A stretch of 64,000 nt of DNA, taken from positions 3,108 to 67,107 of the forward strand of contig CAIZGQ010000073.1 of NCBI GenBank assembly GCA_903932565.1, given 5' to 3'. Positions 21,477-29,689 of this stretch are shown in pieces. The stretch's first letter is position 1; each line of letters starts with the position of its first letter. A program made the translations under genes and the position numbers. The DNA comes from an uncultured Hyphomicrobiales bacterium (GTDB taxonomy: Bacteria > Pseudomonadota > Alphaproteobacteria > Rhizobiales > Beijerinckiaceae). The notes beneath the pieces were generated by a model. It searched no databases. It saw only the letters and a program-made list of their open reading frames with translations, and was not told where the DNA came from.

Positions 21477-23813
21477 ATGGCCGAAGCGCAGCCTATTACG
21501 GTTACGGTTGAAGACGATGAGGATCAAACCATCATCGTTGACCCGGATACCGGCACCGTTGAGGAAATGCAGCCCGACGGTGGGGTAATCGTAAGGCTGG
21601 ATGAGCGGCGTAAGGCTGGCCTTGGCCCGGATGCCGACAAGTGGTTCCGCAATCTGGTCGACGAACTGCATGGCACCGAGCTCTCAGTCATAGCCAATGA
21701 CCTTATCGAGGGCGTTAAGGCTGACGATCAATCCAGAACCGGCAAGCTGGACGATATCCGCCGCGGTCTTGATCTGCTTGGCCTCCAGATCCAAGAGCCA
21801 AACAGCGACGTCAACGATAGCGGTTCCGGCCCACAGATATCCAGCGTCACCAATCCATTGCTGCTCGAGGCTGTCCTGAAGGGATGGGCCAATGCAGAGG
21901 CTGAGCTCCTGCCTGCGAGCGGTCCCGCCAAGATCAAGACGGACGGCAAGGAAACCTCGCAGGAAGACGAATCAGCAGAGACGCTCGAGCGAGGGATCAA
22001 CCACTATCTCACCGCGGTAGCTGTCGAATACTATCCCGAAACGTCGCACATGCTGTTGTGGGGAACCTATTTCGGCGGATCGGGGTTCAAGAAGGTCTAC
22101 CGGTGCCCGATGAGGCGCAGGCCGGTTGCCGAGACGGTAGAGACGAAAGACCTGATCGTCAGCAATACCTCCAAGGATCTGCGCAGTTGCGGACGAATCA
22201 CTCATCAGATCCCGATGCGGCCAAGCGTCTTCAAGAGGATGCAATTGCTGGGGGCCTATCGCAAGACCAGTGGCTCACAGCCCAATCCGGAACCGAATGC
22301 GGTCGATGAGAAGGTCGGAGCGATCCAAGGCACCGATACGACGCCGAGCAGGCCAGAGGACAAGCCATACACGATCTGGGAAACGCAGTGCGAGCTCGAC
22401 CTCGACGATTTCATTCCAGAGGGTTCAAAGTTCAAGGGCCAAGGCATCCCGCTGCCGTATCTGGTGACGATCGACAAGGACAACGAAGAGGTTCTGGCGA
22501 TCAGGCGTGATTGGGATGAGGATGACGAATACTGCACCCGCCTCCGAATGTATGTCCGATATCCGTATATCCCCGGACCCGGATTCTACGGAACTGGAAT
22601 GCTCAACATGCTTGGCAATGCCAGCATGGCAATGACGGCAGCATGGCGTGAAGCGCTCGACGCCGGGATGTACGCCAATTTCCCTGCTGGTTTCATGTCG
22701 AAGATTGGTGGTCGACAGATCAACACCGACATCAAGTTGGGACCGGGCGAATGGCGTCCGATCGAGACGAACGGCCTTCCCATCAGTGCGGTCATATCCC
22801 CAAATCCCTACAAGGATGTCACGCCGGGACTGATGACGCTGATAGACAAGATCACCGAGCAGTGTCGAGCGCTTGGTCAGGGGGCAGAACTACCGGCTGC
22901 AGAAGGCCTGCAGAACGTCCCGGTTGGCACCATGCTGGCTCAGGTCGAGCAGGCCACCAAGATCATGGCTGCGGCCCACAAGGGCATGCACAACGCTCAG
23001 AGCGAAGAGCTGCAGCTTCTGGTCGATCTGTTCAAGAAGCATCCCGATGATCTCATCCGGAATGGCGACCATGATTCGCCTTTTGATGGCTGGGATGAGG
23101 CTCAACTGATCCAAGCGCTAAACGATCACAAGCTGGTGCCGGTTTCTGACCCAAATGTGCCGAGCCATATCCATCGTGTGGCTAAGGCATTGGGTCTGGT
23201 GCAGTTGTTCAACATCCCGGTGTTCGCGGCGCGGCTCGACCCTGATGAGGCGCTCAAGCGTGTCCTTGCCGCGATGCGCGAAGACCCGAATGGGCTGCAG
23301 GTTCCGGCTCCTACGCCCCAGCCACAGCAAGATCCGGAAGCCGCGGCGAAGATGGTCACGGCACAGGCCAAGATGAAGGACGCGGAGAACAAATCCGCCG
23401 ATTCTGCGGTGAAGGCGTCTCAGGCGCAGATGAATGCCAAGCAGAAGTCAGATGAGTTGCAGACCGAGCGTGATCTGAGGACATTGGACGTCACCAAGGA
23501 AGTCATCATTCATCAGGCCGACAATGCAAAGATTCAAGCTGGCGAGCGAAAAGATGCCATGGCTGTGCAAGCAAAGGCTTCGCTTGAGGATCGCAAACAG
23601 GCGCATCAAGAGACGATGGCGAACAAGAGCCACGGGCTCGAGGCCCTGAAGGCAGGCGTTGCAGCGCACGATACCGCCCACGAACAGAAACTTGGATTAG
23701 CACAGCATGCTCTTGAGGCCGAAAAAGCCGCGAATGAACACGCACTTGAGGTCCACAAAGCGCTTAATCCGCCAACCCCCGCTCCCGCCGCGAAACCCAA
23801 ACCGAAGAAGTGA
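21477..23813 (+). CDS. Portal protein
   Basis: 778 residues. Long portal of the podovirus kind: an acidic start, a central region with HMLLWGTYFGGSGFKKVY, then GFYGTGMLNMLGNASMAMTA and LPAAEGLQNVPVGTMLAQVE, and a C-terminal 150-residue coiled coil rich in Ala, Gln and Lys that could form the barrel. It makes the 12-mer through which DNA enters and leaves. Follows terminase as usual, with ten small genes between. Confidence 0.85.
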   Translation: MAEAQPITVTVEDDEDQTIIVDPDTGTVEEMQPDGGVIVRLDERRKAGLGPDADKWFRNLVDELHGTELSVIANDLIEGVKADDQSRTGKLDDIRRGLDLLGLQIQEPNSDVNDSGSGPQISSVTNPLLLEAVLKGWANAEAELLPASGPAKIKTDGKETSQEDESAETLERGINHYLTAVAVEYYPETSHMLLWGTYFGGSGFKKVYRCPMRRRPVAETVETKDLIVSNTSKDLRSCGRITHQIPMRPSVFKRMQLLGAYRKTSGSQPNPEPNAVDEKVGAIQGTDTTPSRPEDKPYTIWETQCELDLDDFIPEGSKFKGQGIPLPYLVTIDKDNEEVLAIRRDWDEDDEYCTRLRMYVRYPYIPGPGFYGTGMLNMLGNASMAMTAAWREALDAGMYANFPAGFMSKIGGRQINTDIKLGPGEWRPIETNGLPISAVISPNPYKDVTPGLMTLIDKITEQCRALGQGAELPAAEGLQNVPVGTMLAQVEQATKIMAAAHKGMHNAQSEELQLLVDLFKKHPDDLIRNGDHDSPFDGWDEAQLIQALNDHKLVPVSDPNVPSHIHRVAKALGLVQLFNIPVFAARLDPDEALKRVLAAMREDPNGLQVPAPTPQPQQDPEAAAKMVTAQAKMKDAENKSADSAVKASQAQMNAKQKSDELQTERDLRTLDVTKEVIIHQADNAKIQAGERKDAMAVQAKASLEDRKQAHQETMANKSHGLEALKAGVAAHDTAHEQKLGLAQHALEAEKAANEHALEVHKALNPPTPAPAAKPKPKK

Positions 23814-23821
23814 GATAGACC

Positions 23822-24001
23822 ATGGCGCACCCATACGAGAAGGCTGGCCACAAGAACGATCCGTCTTGGATCAAGGGCCTGAACCGGTTTAAGGAAAAGG
23901 CAGAAGTTGGGGACACCAACGAAGTCATCCGCAATTTTGACGCAGATCCGAAAGTAACTCGCGAGGCGAGCTACGTTCCTGCTGGCAAGAAGGGCAAGTA
24001 A
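23822..24001 (+). CDS. 59-residue basic protein (MAHPY start, short)
   Basis: Begins MAHPYEKAGHKNDPSW; the next gene begins MAHPYNEKRAHKVEKE, so the N-termini look duplicated. Ends GKKGK. Basic and probably disordered; perhaps a portal-associated or packaged protein. Confidence 0.6.
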   Translation: MAHPYEKAGHKNDPSWIKGLNRFKEKAEVGDTNEVIRNFDADPKVTREASYVPAGKKGK

Positions 24002-24002
24002 C

Positions 24003-24944
24003 ATGGCGCATCCGTATAACGAAAAGCGGGCTCACAAGGTCGAGAAAGAGCGCGTGAAGGGGCTGTGCAACGGTGGATATTCATCCGGTGGTGCAGTTGG
24101 TGATGCCAATCTTGACCAGCGCACCAACTTGCTGAAGACCGAGCAGAGCAACAACCGCATAGGCAATATGGGTCTTCCTGAGAAGGGCCGAGCCGATCGT
24201 GTGAAGCGGGCCAAGGGTGGGCGCGTGAAGCACAAGGGTGGACACAAGACCAATGTGAACGTGATCGTGGCCCCGTCCGGTGGCGACAAGGGCCCGATGG
24301 CAGGTCTGGGGCCAAAGCCCCCGATCGGCATGGCACCTCCACCGCCCCCGCCCGGTGCCATGCCGCCTCCTATGGCTGCAAAGCCTCCGATGCCGATGCC
24401 GCCTCCGGGCGCAGGCGCTCCTCCCGGTATGCCTCCGATGCCAATGCGCAAGCGTGGCGGTCGCGTTCCGCATGATGTGGCTGAGCCGGTTCGCACTACC
24501 AAGAAGGCCGGTGAGGTCGAAAGCCGCAAGCACCGTACCGGTGGCTCCAATGACATGGGCAAGACCAAGCGAGCCGAAGGTGGCAAGGTTCCGATGCCGA
24601 AGCCCCGTCCGCAGGGCAAGGAGCCTGATGCTGATGATCTCTACGCGCCGAAGGATCTGAAGCGCCTGAGCGATCAGAACCGCGCAAAGGGTGGCAAGGT
24701 CGTTGCTGGTGCCAACGAGCGTGGCAAGACCGGCATTGGTTTCCGTCTTCCGGTCCAGCACTCAGGCAACAAGGACGACACCCAGAACATCGGTCGCAAG
24801 CCGGTGGTCACCCGCGCTACCGGTGGACCGATCTACGCCGACGGCAAAGCAGGGAAAGACATGGGCCCGAGGTTCACTGGCGGATCTAAGGGCGGCGAGG
24901 GCCGTATGGAGAAGGCCAAGAGGGCTGAGTCCACGCATGGCTGA
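24003..24944 (+). CDS. Pro-rich protein with repeated RAxGG motif
   Basis: 313 residues, low complexity. A Pro/Met/Gly-rich block lies at about residues 98-148. Five copies of an Arg-x-x-Gly-Gly motif (RAKGGRV, RKRGGRV, RAEGGKV, RAKGGKV, RATGGPI) are spread along it. The same motif recurs in the proteins at 39681, 50274, 51466 and 54270, with a related GG-V in 40007. Highly basic, probably disordered and virion-associated. Codon usage is normal for the arm, and the long open frames on the opposite strand are shadows. Confidence 0.7.
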   Translation: MAHPYNEKRAHKVEKERVKGLCNGGYSSGGAVGDANLDQRTNLLKTEQSNNRIGNMGLPEKGRADRVKRAKGGRVKHKGGHKTNVNVIVAPSGGDKGPMAGLGPKPPIGMAPPPPPPGAMPPPMAAKPPMPMPPPGAGAPPGMPPMPMRKRGGRVPHDVAEPVRTTKKAGEVESRKHRTGGSNDMGKTKRAEGGKVPMPKPRPQGKEPDADDLYAPKDLKRLSDQNRAKGGKVVAGANERGKTGIGFRLPVQHSGNKDDTQNIGRKPVVTRATGGPIYADGKAGKDMGPRFTGGSKGGEGRMEKAKRAESTHG

Positions 24945-25149
24945 AGAAGCATTCCGGATGTTCACGGTCGACGCGCCGCGAACATTCCGTACCATGGCGA
25001 AGAGACTGAGAGAGAGGAAGGAAGAACTGCTTCGCTCTCTCATTGCCGTGCAGAACTGGGATCATCACCAAAGGATGGTTGGAACTATCAACGGTATCGA
25101 AGAAGCCATCCAGATGTTGGATGACGTCGAAAAACAGGAGAGAAACTAG
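24937..25149 (+). CDS. 70-residue charged helical protein
   Basis: ATG at 24937, overlapping the previous gene by 8 bp. Helices RTMAKRLRERKEELLRSL and GIEEAIQMLDDVEKQ. Ends just before the GroES-like gene. Function unknown. Confidence 0.6.
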   Translation: MAEEAFRMFTVDAPRTFRTMAKRLRERKEELLRSLIAVQNWDHHQRMVGTINGIEEAIQMLDDVEKQERN

Positions 25150-25542
25150 ATGCGCGTTAACCTTCGTGAGATTGCCGCGGCTGCGGAATTCGATGCGGCC
25201 AAAGCATTGCTGGATGCGGCAGGCGATCTCGGTGATTACGTTCCGTGCCACAACGAGGTTCTGGTGGCCACCTACATCGCTCCGGAGAAGGTCGGCAGCA
25301 TCATTCGTCCGGATGCCCACCTCGCAGAGGATCGCTATCAGGGCAAGTGCGCTTTGGTCCTCAAGACCGGTCCAAAGACCACGATCGACGTCAAGCCGGG
25401 TGACTGGGTTGTTTTCCGCAATAGTGACGCAATTGAATTGTTCATTCGCGATCGTCGCAAGGTCAACGAGGGCATTTCTGCTCGTTTGGTCGAGGACACA
25501 TACATCCGCATGATCGTGACGGACCCGAGCCTGATTTACTGA
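25150..25542 (+). CDS. GroES-like small protein
   Basis: 130 residues. CHNEVLVATYIAPEKVGSII, then YQGKCALVLKTGP, then VKPGDWVVFRNSDAIELFI and VEDTYIRMIV follow the beta-barrel order of GroES-like co-chaperonins. It may help fold the capsid with the host GroEL, as T4 gp31 does, or be a structural protein with the same fold. Confidence 0.6.
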   Translation: MRVNLREIAAAAEFDAAKALLDAAGDLGDYVPCHNEVLVATYIAPEKVGSIIRPDAHLAEDRYQGKCALVLKTGPKTTIDVKPGDWVVFRNSDAIELFIRDRRKVNEGISARLVEDTYIRMIVTDPSLIY

Positions 25543-25670
25543 TGATCCAGCTATTCGCATCACCTCCAGAGCCAGTTCAGCAAGTTTCGATGCATCCATT
25601 ATGGATGGCGATTGGCGTGGTTGGTGTTGTTGTGGCCTTATTCGTCATTGCGATGATCAGGCGACGATAA
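25542..25670 (+). CDS. 42-residue membrane peptide
   Basis: TGATG coupled. Pro-rich start, then one span (LWMAIGVVGVVVALFVIAMI) and RRR, so the C-terminus is likely cytoplasmic. Confidence 0.5.
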   Translation: MIQLFASPPEPVQQVSMHPLWMAIGVVGVVVALFVIAMIRRR

Positions 25671-25928
25671 ATGGATATCGTATTTCCAAGGGTAGTTCAG
25701 GCTGAAAGGTTTGATGAAAACCGGTTACGAGAAATATGCCATCACCTGTACTATCAATGGCACAGTTGCTGCGAGGACAGACAGCCCTATAGGTCTATCG
25801 GCATCAGCCACGCACATGATCCGGAATGGAGAAACAGGTTCCTGAGTATCCAAGGCGCTCACGATGGGAATCATCTGTTCTGGAAGGCCACAAAAACAGT
25901 CTGTACCTTTATGTTCGGGGTAGTGTAG
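25671..25928 (+). CDS. Hypothetical 85-residue protein
   Basis: Starts directly after the previous stop. Rich in His, Cys and Trp (CHHLYYQWHSCCEDRQ), so metal binding is possible. No family recognised. Confidence 0.5.
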   Translation: MDIVFPRVVQAERFDENRLREICHHLYYQWHSCCEDRQPYRSIGISHAHDPEWRNRFLSIQGAHDGNHLFWKATKTVCTFMFGVV

Positions 25929-25931
25929 GGG

Positions 25932-26111
25932 ATGGAAACCAACTTCGATAAATTCATGGCCACGGAAGAGGCGCGGATTCTACGAGCTCAGGCCATTAAT
26001 GACGTTCTGAAGTATGGAGAAATCAGAGAAGAGACGACGTTGCTGATGAAATCCGCCATCAACGATTATCTTCTCGCAAGTATTATGAAGATGTTGCCGA
26101 CTAAACACTAA
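25932..26111 (+). CDS. 59-residue helical protein
   Basis: ATG at 25932 with AGGGG upstream. Mostly helical (TEEARILRAQAINDVLKYG). Function unknown. Confidence 0.55.
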   Translation: METNFDKFMATEEARILRAQAINDVLKYGEIREETTLLMKSAINDYLLASIMKMLPTKH

Positions 26112-26146
26112 ACTGCGCCAAGCTGGCGTGTGAAGGGATAGTTCCC

Positions 26147-26731
26147 ATGACGAAGTCTATGCGCGTTTCTGTTGACCCATATGAGATACCTGAGCATCTA
26201 ATTCCGCCGGGAATGATCTATCAGTGGGTTTCTAAGAGATCATTCGGACAAATCGATAAACAATTCCAGACAATGCGTGATGCTGGCTGGACCGAAGTGC
26301 CTTATGAGAGGCTGGCATCCCATTTTAAGGGAAAATATCGCAGCGAGGTCAGCGGTGTGCTGATAGGCGGTCAGACCCTCATGGAACGGACCCGAGAGGT
26401 TTCAAAGATAGCCCGCGACAAAGAAATGGATTTCGCCAGCATCAATGCCAATTCCGGGCGAGCCATAGGAATTGACATCGTCTCGAAATTCAATCTTTCG
26501 GCGTTTGAGATTGAGACGGCGCGGAATATGAGCCTGAGTAGCTCCCAATATGCCGCATGGCGCATTAAGCAAATACAGGAAGGCCACGACCGATCCATTA
26601 TTGTCGGTGGCATCAATCAGGATTTGATGTTTGCACCTGCTCCAAAGTACATGGTTCCAAAACGTCGTTGGCTGGGGTGGTTGTTCAAATTGATTTCAAT
26701 GGAGACAGAGAGGGATATCTATGTCGGATGA
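26147..26731 (+). CDS. Hypothetical, paralogue of 27680-28360
   Basis: 194 residues. The first 90 (HLIPPGMIYQWVSKRSFGQ, then RDAGWTEVPYERLASHF, then SGVLIGGQTLMERT) align with LIPEGWDYQW.., QQGWRPVPAERYA and RGGVILEERP in the protein at 27680. The two flank the scaffold-like gene. Probable head-morphogenesis factor; the C-terminus is different and basic. Confidence 0.65.
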   Translation: MTKSMRVSVDPYEIPEHLIPPGMIYQWVSKRSFGQIDKQFQTMRDAGWTEVPYERLASHFKGKYRSEVSGVLIGGQTLMERTREVSKIARDKEMDFASINANSGRAIGIDIVSKFNLSAFEIETARNMSLSSSQYAAWRIKQIQEGHDRSIIVGGINQDLMFAPAPKYMVPKRRWLGWLFKLISMETERDIYVG

Positions 26732-27668
26732 GACTGAGCTGAAGATTACGATCGAACCGGATCTCGATGAAGAGGTACAGAAGGCTCCTGTAGTAGTAGA
26801 GCCGAAGAAGTCGGCAGAGCCTGCAGTCGACGAGCTCAAGACACAGGTCGAGACGCTTACAGAGGCCCGCGAGAACGAGCGGCAGCGTCGTGAGCAGGCA
26901 GAACGTCGGGCCCGTGAGTTGGAGCTCGAGGCCGATCAGGCTCGCCAGAGAGCCTCTGACAGCGATCTCAGCACCATCACAACGGCGCTCGAATCAGCCC
27001 AGACAGAGATCGAACAATCCAAGAAGGATATGCGTGCGGCCAAAGAGGCTGGCGATATCGACGCTGAGACGGATGCGCTCGATCGGCTGACGACGGCCAA
27101 AGCCACCCTGATGCGGCTGGATGAGGCCAAAGCAGATGCCGAGGTCCGCAAGAAATCCCCACCCAAGCGAGAGCAGAAGACGGTTGATCCGGTCGAGGCC
27201 TATGCCGAAGGTCGGACGCCATCCACCGCTGACTGGATACGGAAACATCCGGAGTATGTGACGGATGCCAGCAAGAACCTCAAACTTACCGCAGCGCATT
27301 ATGCGGCATTGGCTGAAGGCTATCAGGCCGCCAGTGCCAAGTATTTCCAGCACGTCGAGGAATTCTTGGGCCTGACGTCTAAGGCAGGAGCGGACGAACC
27401 GGCTCCGAAGCCAGCACCGAAGAAGGCCGCATCGGCACCCGTTGCCCCCACCGCAGCGACCGCGAATGGTGGGACGGCTCCGGACAATGCCGTCAGCCTT
27501 ACGGCGAGGGAGGCTCGATCAGCCACCGACGGAACACTTGTGTGGAACTGGGATGATCCGAAAGGAAAGTTCAAGAAGGGTGATCCGATCGGTCACCAAG
27601 AGATGGCCCGCCGTAAACAGAAGATGATGGCGAGCGGCGTCTACGACAAATCGTACACCGATAGCTGA
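26721..27668 (+). CDS. Scaffolding-protein-like coiled coil
   Basis: 315 residues. Acidic start, a coiled coil at about 35-150, a short ordered core (VEAYAEGRTPSTADWIRKHP, then NLKLTAAHYAALAEGYQ), a Pro/Ala-rich linker, and a C-terminal part with TLVWNWDDPKGKFKKGDPIG. Composition and position fit a head scaffold or scaffold-like assembly protein, with basic ends for capsid binding. The capsid gene is 9 kb away, beyond the metabolic cassette. Confidence 0.6.
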   Translation: MSDETELKITIEPDLDEEVQKAPVVVEPKKSAEPAVDELKTQVETLTEARENERQRREQAERRARELELEADQARQRASDSDLSTITTALESAQTEIEQSKKDMRAAKEAGDIDAETDALDRLTTAKATLMRLDEAKADAEVRKKSPPKREQKTVDPVEAYAEGRTPSTADWIRKHPEYVTDASKNLKLTAAHYAALAEGYQAASAKYFQHVEEFLGLTSKAGADEPAPKPAPKKAASAPVAPTAATANGGTAPDNAVSLTAREARSATDGTLVWNWDDPKGKFKKGDPIGHQEMARRKQKMMASGVYDKSYTDS

Positions 27669-27679
27669 AAGGTAATCCC

Positions 27680-28360
27680 ATGGAAGAAGAGATCGTTAAG
27701 ACCAACAGTGCCGCGAAGACAGAGGCATTGGCAAAGGCTCGAGCGGCCAAGGCTGCGAAGAAGGCAGCGGCTGCACCGGAGGAGCCCACCCGTCAGCACA
27801 AGGCAGAGCCTGAACCGGCGGAAGAGCGTGAGCATCGCATGGGTCGATCGGGCCGCATTGAGGCCACCGGTCGCGACGGTGAGGTTCTGTCCCGTGGTGC
27901 GGTGTACGTCAGGGACTCATTCGAGGTCGACAAGCCACTGATCCCGGAGGGATGGGATTATCAATGGAATAGTATTTCGATCCACGGCAATGCCGAAGTG
28001 GTCAGGGATATGCATAATCTCATGACCCAGCAGGGTTGGCGACCCGTACCGGCTGAACGATATGCCGGAACGCTGCTGCCGCGCGGGGCCAAGGGAAATA
28101 TTGTTCGTGGTGGCGTCATTCTCGAGGAGCGTCCTACGGTTCTTGGAAATGAGGCCCGTCAGGAAGAGCTTAATGCGGCTCGCAAGTTGATCAGCGACCG
28201 CAACGAATCACTCAAGCTGGCTGGTGTGAAGAAGAACATGCCCGACGGGTTCGAGATGGGCGGTCAGTACAAGGGCACTGGCGGCGACATCAGGATGTCG
28301 ATCGATAAAGGTTTAGATATCCCTGCGCCCGGATACACGCTTGCCAAGCCGGGAGAGTAA
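27680..28360 (+). CDS. Hypothetical, paralogue of 26147-26731
   Basis: 226 residues. Lys/Ala-rich N-terminus of 55 residues, then the shared domain (KPLIPEGWDYQWNS, then GWRPVPAERYAGTLLPRG, then RGGVILEERPTVLGNE). Ends with a Gly-rich tail. It is the last gene before the hairpin at 28372. Similar role to its paralogue presumed. Confidence 0.65.
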   Translation: MEEEIVKTNSAAKTEALAKARAAKAAKKAAAAPEEPTRQHKAEPEPAEEREHRMGRSGRIEATGRDGEVLSRGAVYVRDSFEVDKPLIPEGWDYQWNSISIHGNAEVVRDMHNLMTQQGWRPVPAERYAGTLLPRGAKGNIVRGGVILEERPTVLGNEARQEELNAARKLISDRNESLKLAGVKKNMPDGFEMGGQYKGTGGDIRMSIDKGLDIPAPGYTLAKPGE

Positions 28361-28371
28361 GTCACAAAAAA

Positions 28372-28398
28372 GCCCGCAGACTAATTGAGCCTGCGGGC
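28372..28398. terminator. Hairpin at the border of the cargo cassette
   Basis: GCCCGCAG/CTGCGGGC, 8-bp perfect stem, 11-nt loop, 11 bp after the stop of the gene at 27680. The T-rich side is on the left (A-run before the stem on the + strand), so the best intrinsic terminator is leftward, but the stem could also stop rightward transcripts. Confidence 0.6.
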
Positions 28399-28478
28399 AG
28401 TTTCGAGAGGAAGTGCGTAGCTCTCCAGAGCGCCGCAGCCTCTCTCTAGCACACCTTAACACCTACCGGAAGTATCCT

Positions 28479-29387
28479 ATGCCTAAGCTGGTAATATCGC
28501 TCGCAACCCGTGGGCGTCCGCAGCAGGTTATTGACACCGTCAGGCGATCATTTGTGAATTGGACGCATCCGGATACGCGGATGTACGTTATGATCGATGA
28601 CGATGATAAAGCGACGGCAGATGCGCTTGTTGCGTCTGGTATTCCCAACGATTCTAGTGGTCGAATTGTTCCATGGGTTGCGCCACGCGAGGACACTATC
28701 GCGGAGAAATGGAATAGATGCCTGAAAGAACCGGCTGACGCCTATCTGATTGCCGCGGATGACGACCCGTATGTCTCCAAGGGCTACGATATGGCCATCC
28801 TCGAGGCCGCAGAGCGCTTCCCAGATGGCATCGGATACGTCTATGGCCACCTCGCCAATCTATCCTTCACCGGGGCTGTAGCGGTCACCCGCAAGATGGC
28901 GGATATGATGGGCTATATCTTCCCGCCCTATTTCCCGTACTGGTTTGTCGATCACTGGACCGATGACGTGGCGCGGATCACCGGGCGCATATCGTTTGCC
29001 AATATCCAGACAGATCAATCAAAGGCTGGCAAGACGCAGGAGATGCGGGAGCCGGGATGGTGGGCGACGTTCTTTGACGCCTGTTACCTGATGAGGCGAG
29101 CTCAGGCTCACGCCATCATCGATTCGCCTGAATTTGTTGGTGAGGAGTGGCAGAAGAAGTTGCTCAAGGCCAATCATCCGCTGATCGAGGTTCGATCACG
29201 AATGCTGAACGGGTCGGTCAGGGCACAAGACAAGCAGTTGTCCGGATGGTCCGGACTGAGCAATGCAGACGACAGATACAAGCGCGTGAAGCAGCGAGCG
29301 ATTGACATGCTGCCTCACGCTCTTGGAGATTACGGCATGCCAGAAGCAGAGCAGGTCATGTTTCGCAAGTATCTAGGTGTCAAGTGA
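28479..29387 (+). CDS. Glycosyltransferase, GT-A like
   Basis: 302 residues from ATG 28479 (GGAAG upstream). LVISLATRGRPQQVIDTV at the start is the nucleotide-binding beginning of GT2-type enzymes, VMIDDDDK and ADDDPYVS (93-100) give acidic DxD metal sites, and the C-terminus is basic. It would transfer a sugar to surface glycan, DNA or virion protein. First gene of the cassette; a second transferase is at 35789. Confidence 0.7.
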   Translation: MPKLVISLATRGRPQQVIDTVRRSFVNWTHPDTRMYVMIDDDDKATADALVASGIPNDSSGRIVPWVAPREDTIAEKWNRCLKEPADAYLIAADDDPYVSKGYDMAILEAAERFPDGIGYVYGHLANLSFTGAVAVTRKMADMMGYIFPPYFPYWFVDHWTDDVARITGRISFANIQTDQSKAGKTQEMREPGWWATFFDACYLMRRAQAHAIIDSPEFVGEEWQKKLLKANHPLIEVRSRMLNGSVRAQDKQLSGWSGLSNADDRYKRVKQRAIDMLPHALGDYGMPEAEQVMFRKYLGVK

Positions 29388-29565
29388 GATCCACGACGAA
29401 CGATTCAACGACGTTACATTCAAGACAGACGAATGATCGCAGGTCGTAGCTATTCGATATGGTGTCGATGCTATCAAGCATCATCCTATCTCCACAGGTC
29501 ATGCAAGTAAGGTTTGGCATGTCCATAAGACGAAAGATGAGTTCTGGATAGGCATGGGTACTCAT
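29380..29565 (-). CDS. Zinc-ribbon protein on the opposite strand
   Basis: 61 residues. CMTC and CLEC (two CxxC pairs 31 residues apart) around a short beta region, ending VESFVVDL. Strong GGAGGG before the ATG at 29565. It is the only well-supported minus-strand gene in the rightward arm and overlaps the transferase end by 8 bp. It looks like an independently expressed moron. Confidence 0.65.
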   Translation of the reverse strand: MSTHAYPELIFRLMDMPNLTCMTCGDRMMLDSIDTISNSYDLRSFVCLECNVVESFVVDLT

Positions 29566-29584
29566 ATCAATTCCCTCCGTTTTG

Positions 29585-29602
29585 TTGGTCGAGATAGACC
29601 AA
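29585..29602. promoter_or_regulatory. Inverted repeat between divergent genes
   Basis: TTGGTC/GACCAA with a 6-nt loop, between the zinc-ribbon gene (leftward) and the kinase gene (rightward), 20 bp before the former. Candidate operator or leader hairpin. Confidence 0.35.
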
Positions 29603-29689
29603 TCTTGCAGTAGGCCTATGGTTCCGTGGATCAAGTGCAATATTGACCATGATTGAAAATAAAGACGTATTAGGTAAGGACGGGTGTCC

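Noticed and set aside
24032..24761. Long open frames on the minus strand opposite the Pro-rich protein
   Set aside because: Their length comes from the Gly/Pro/Lys-rich codons of the plus-strand gene; no ribosome site and low-complexity composition.
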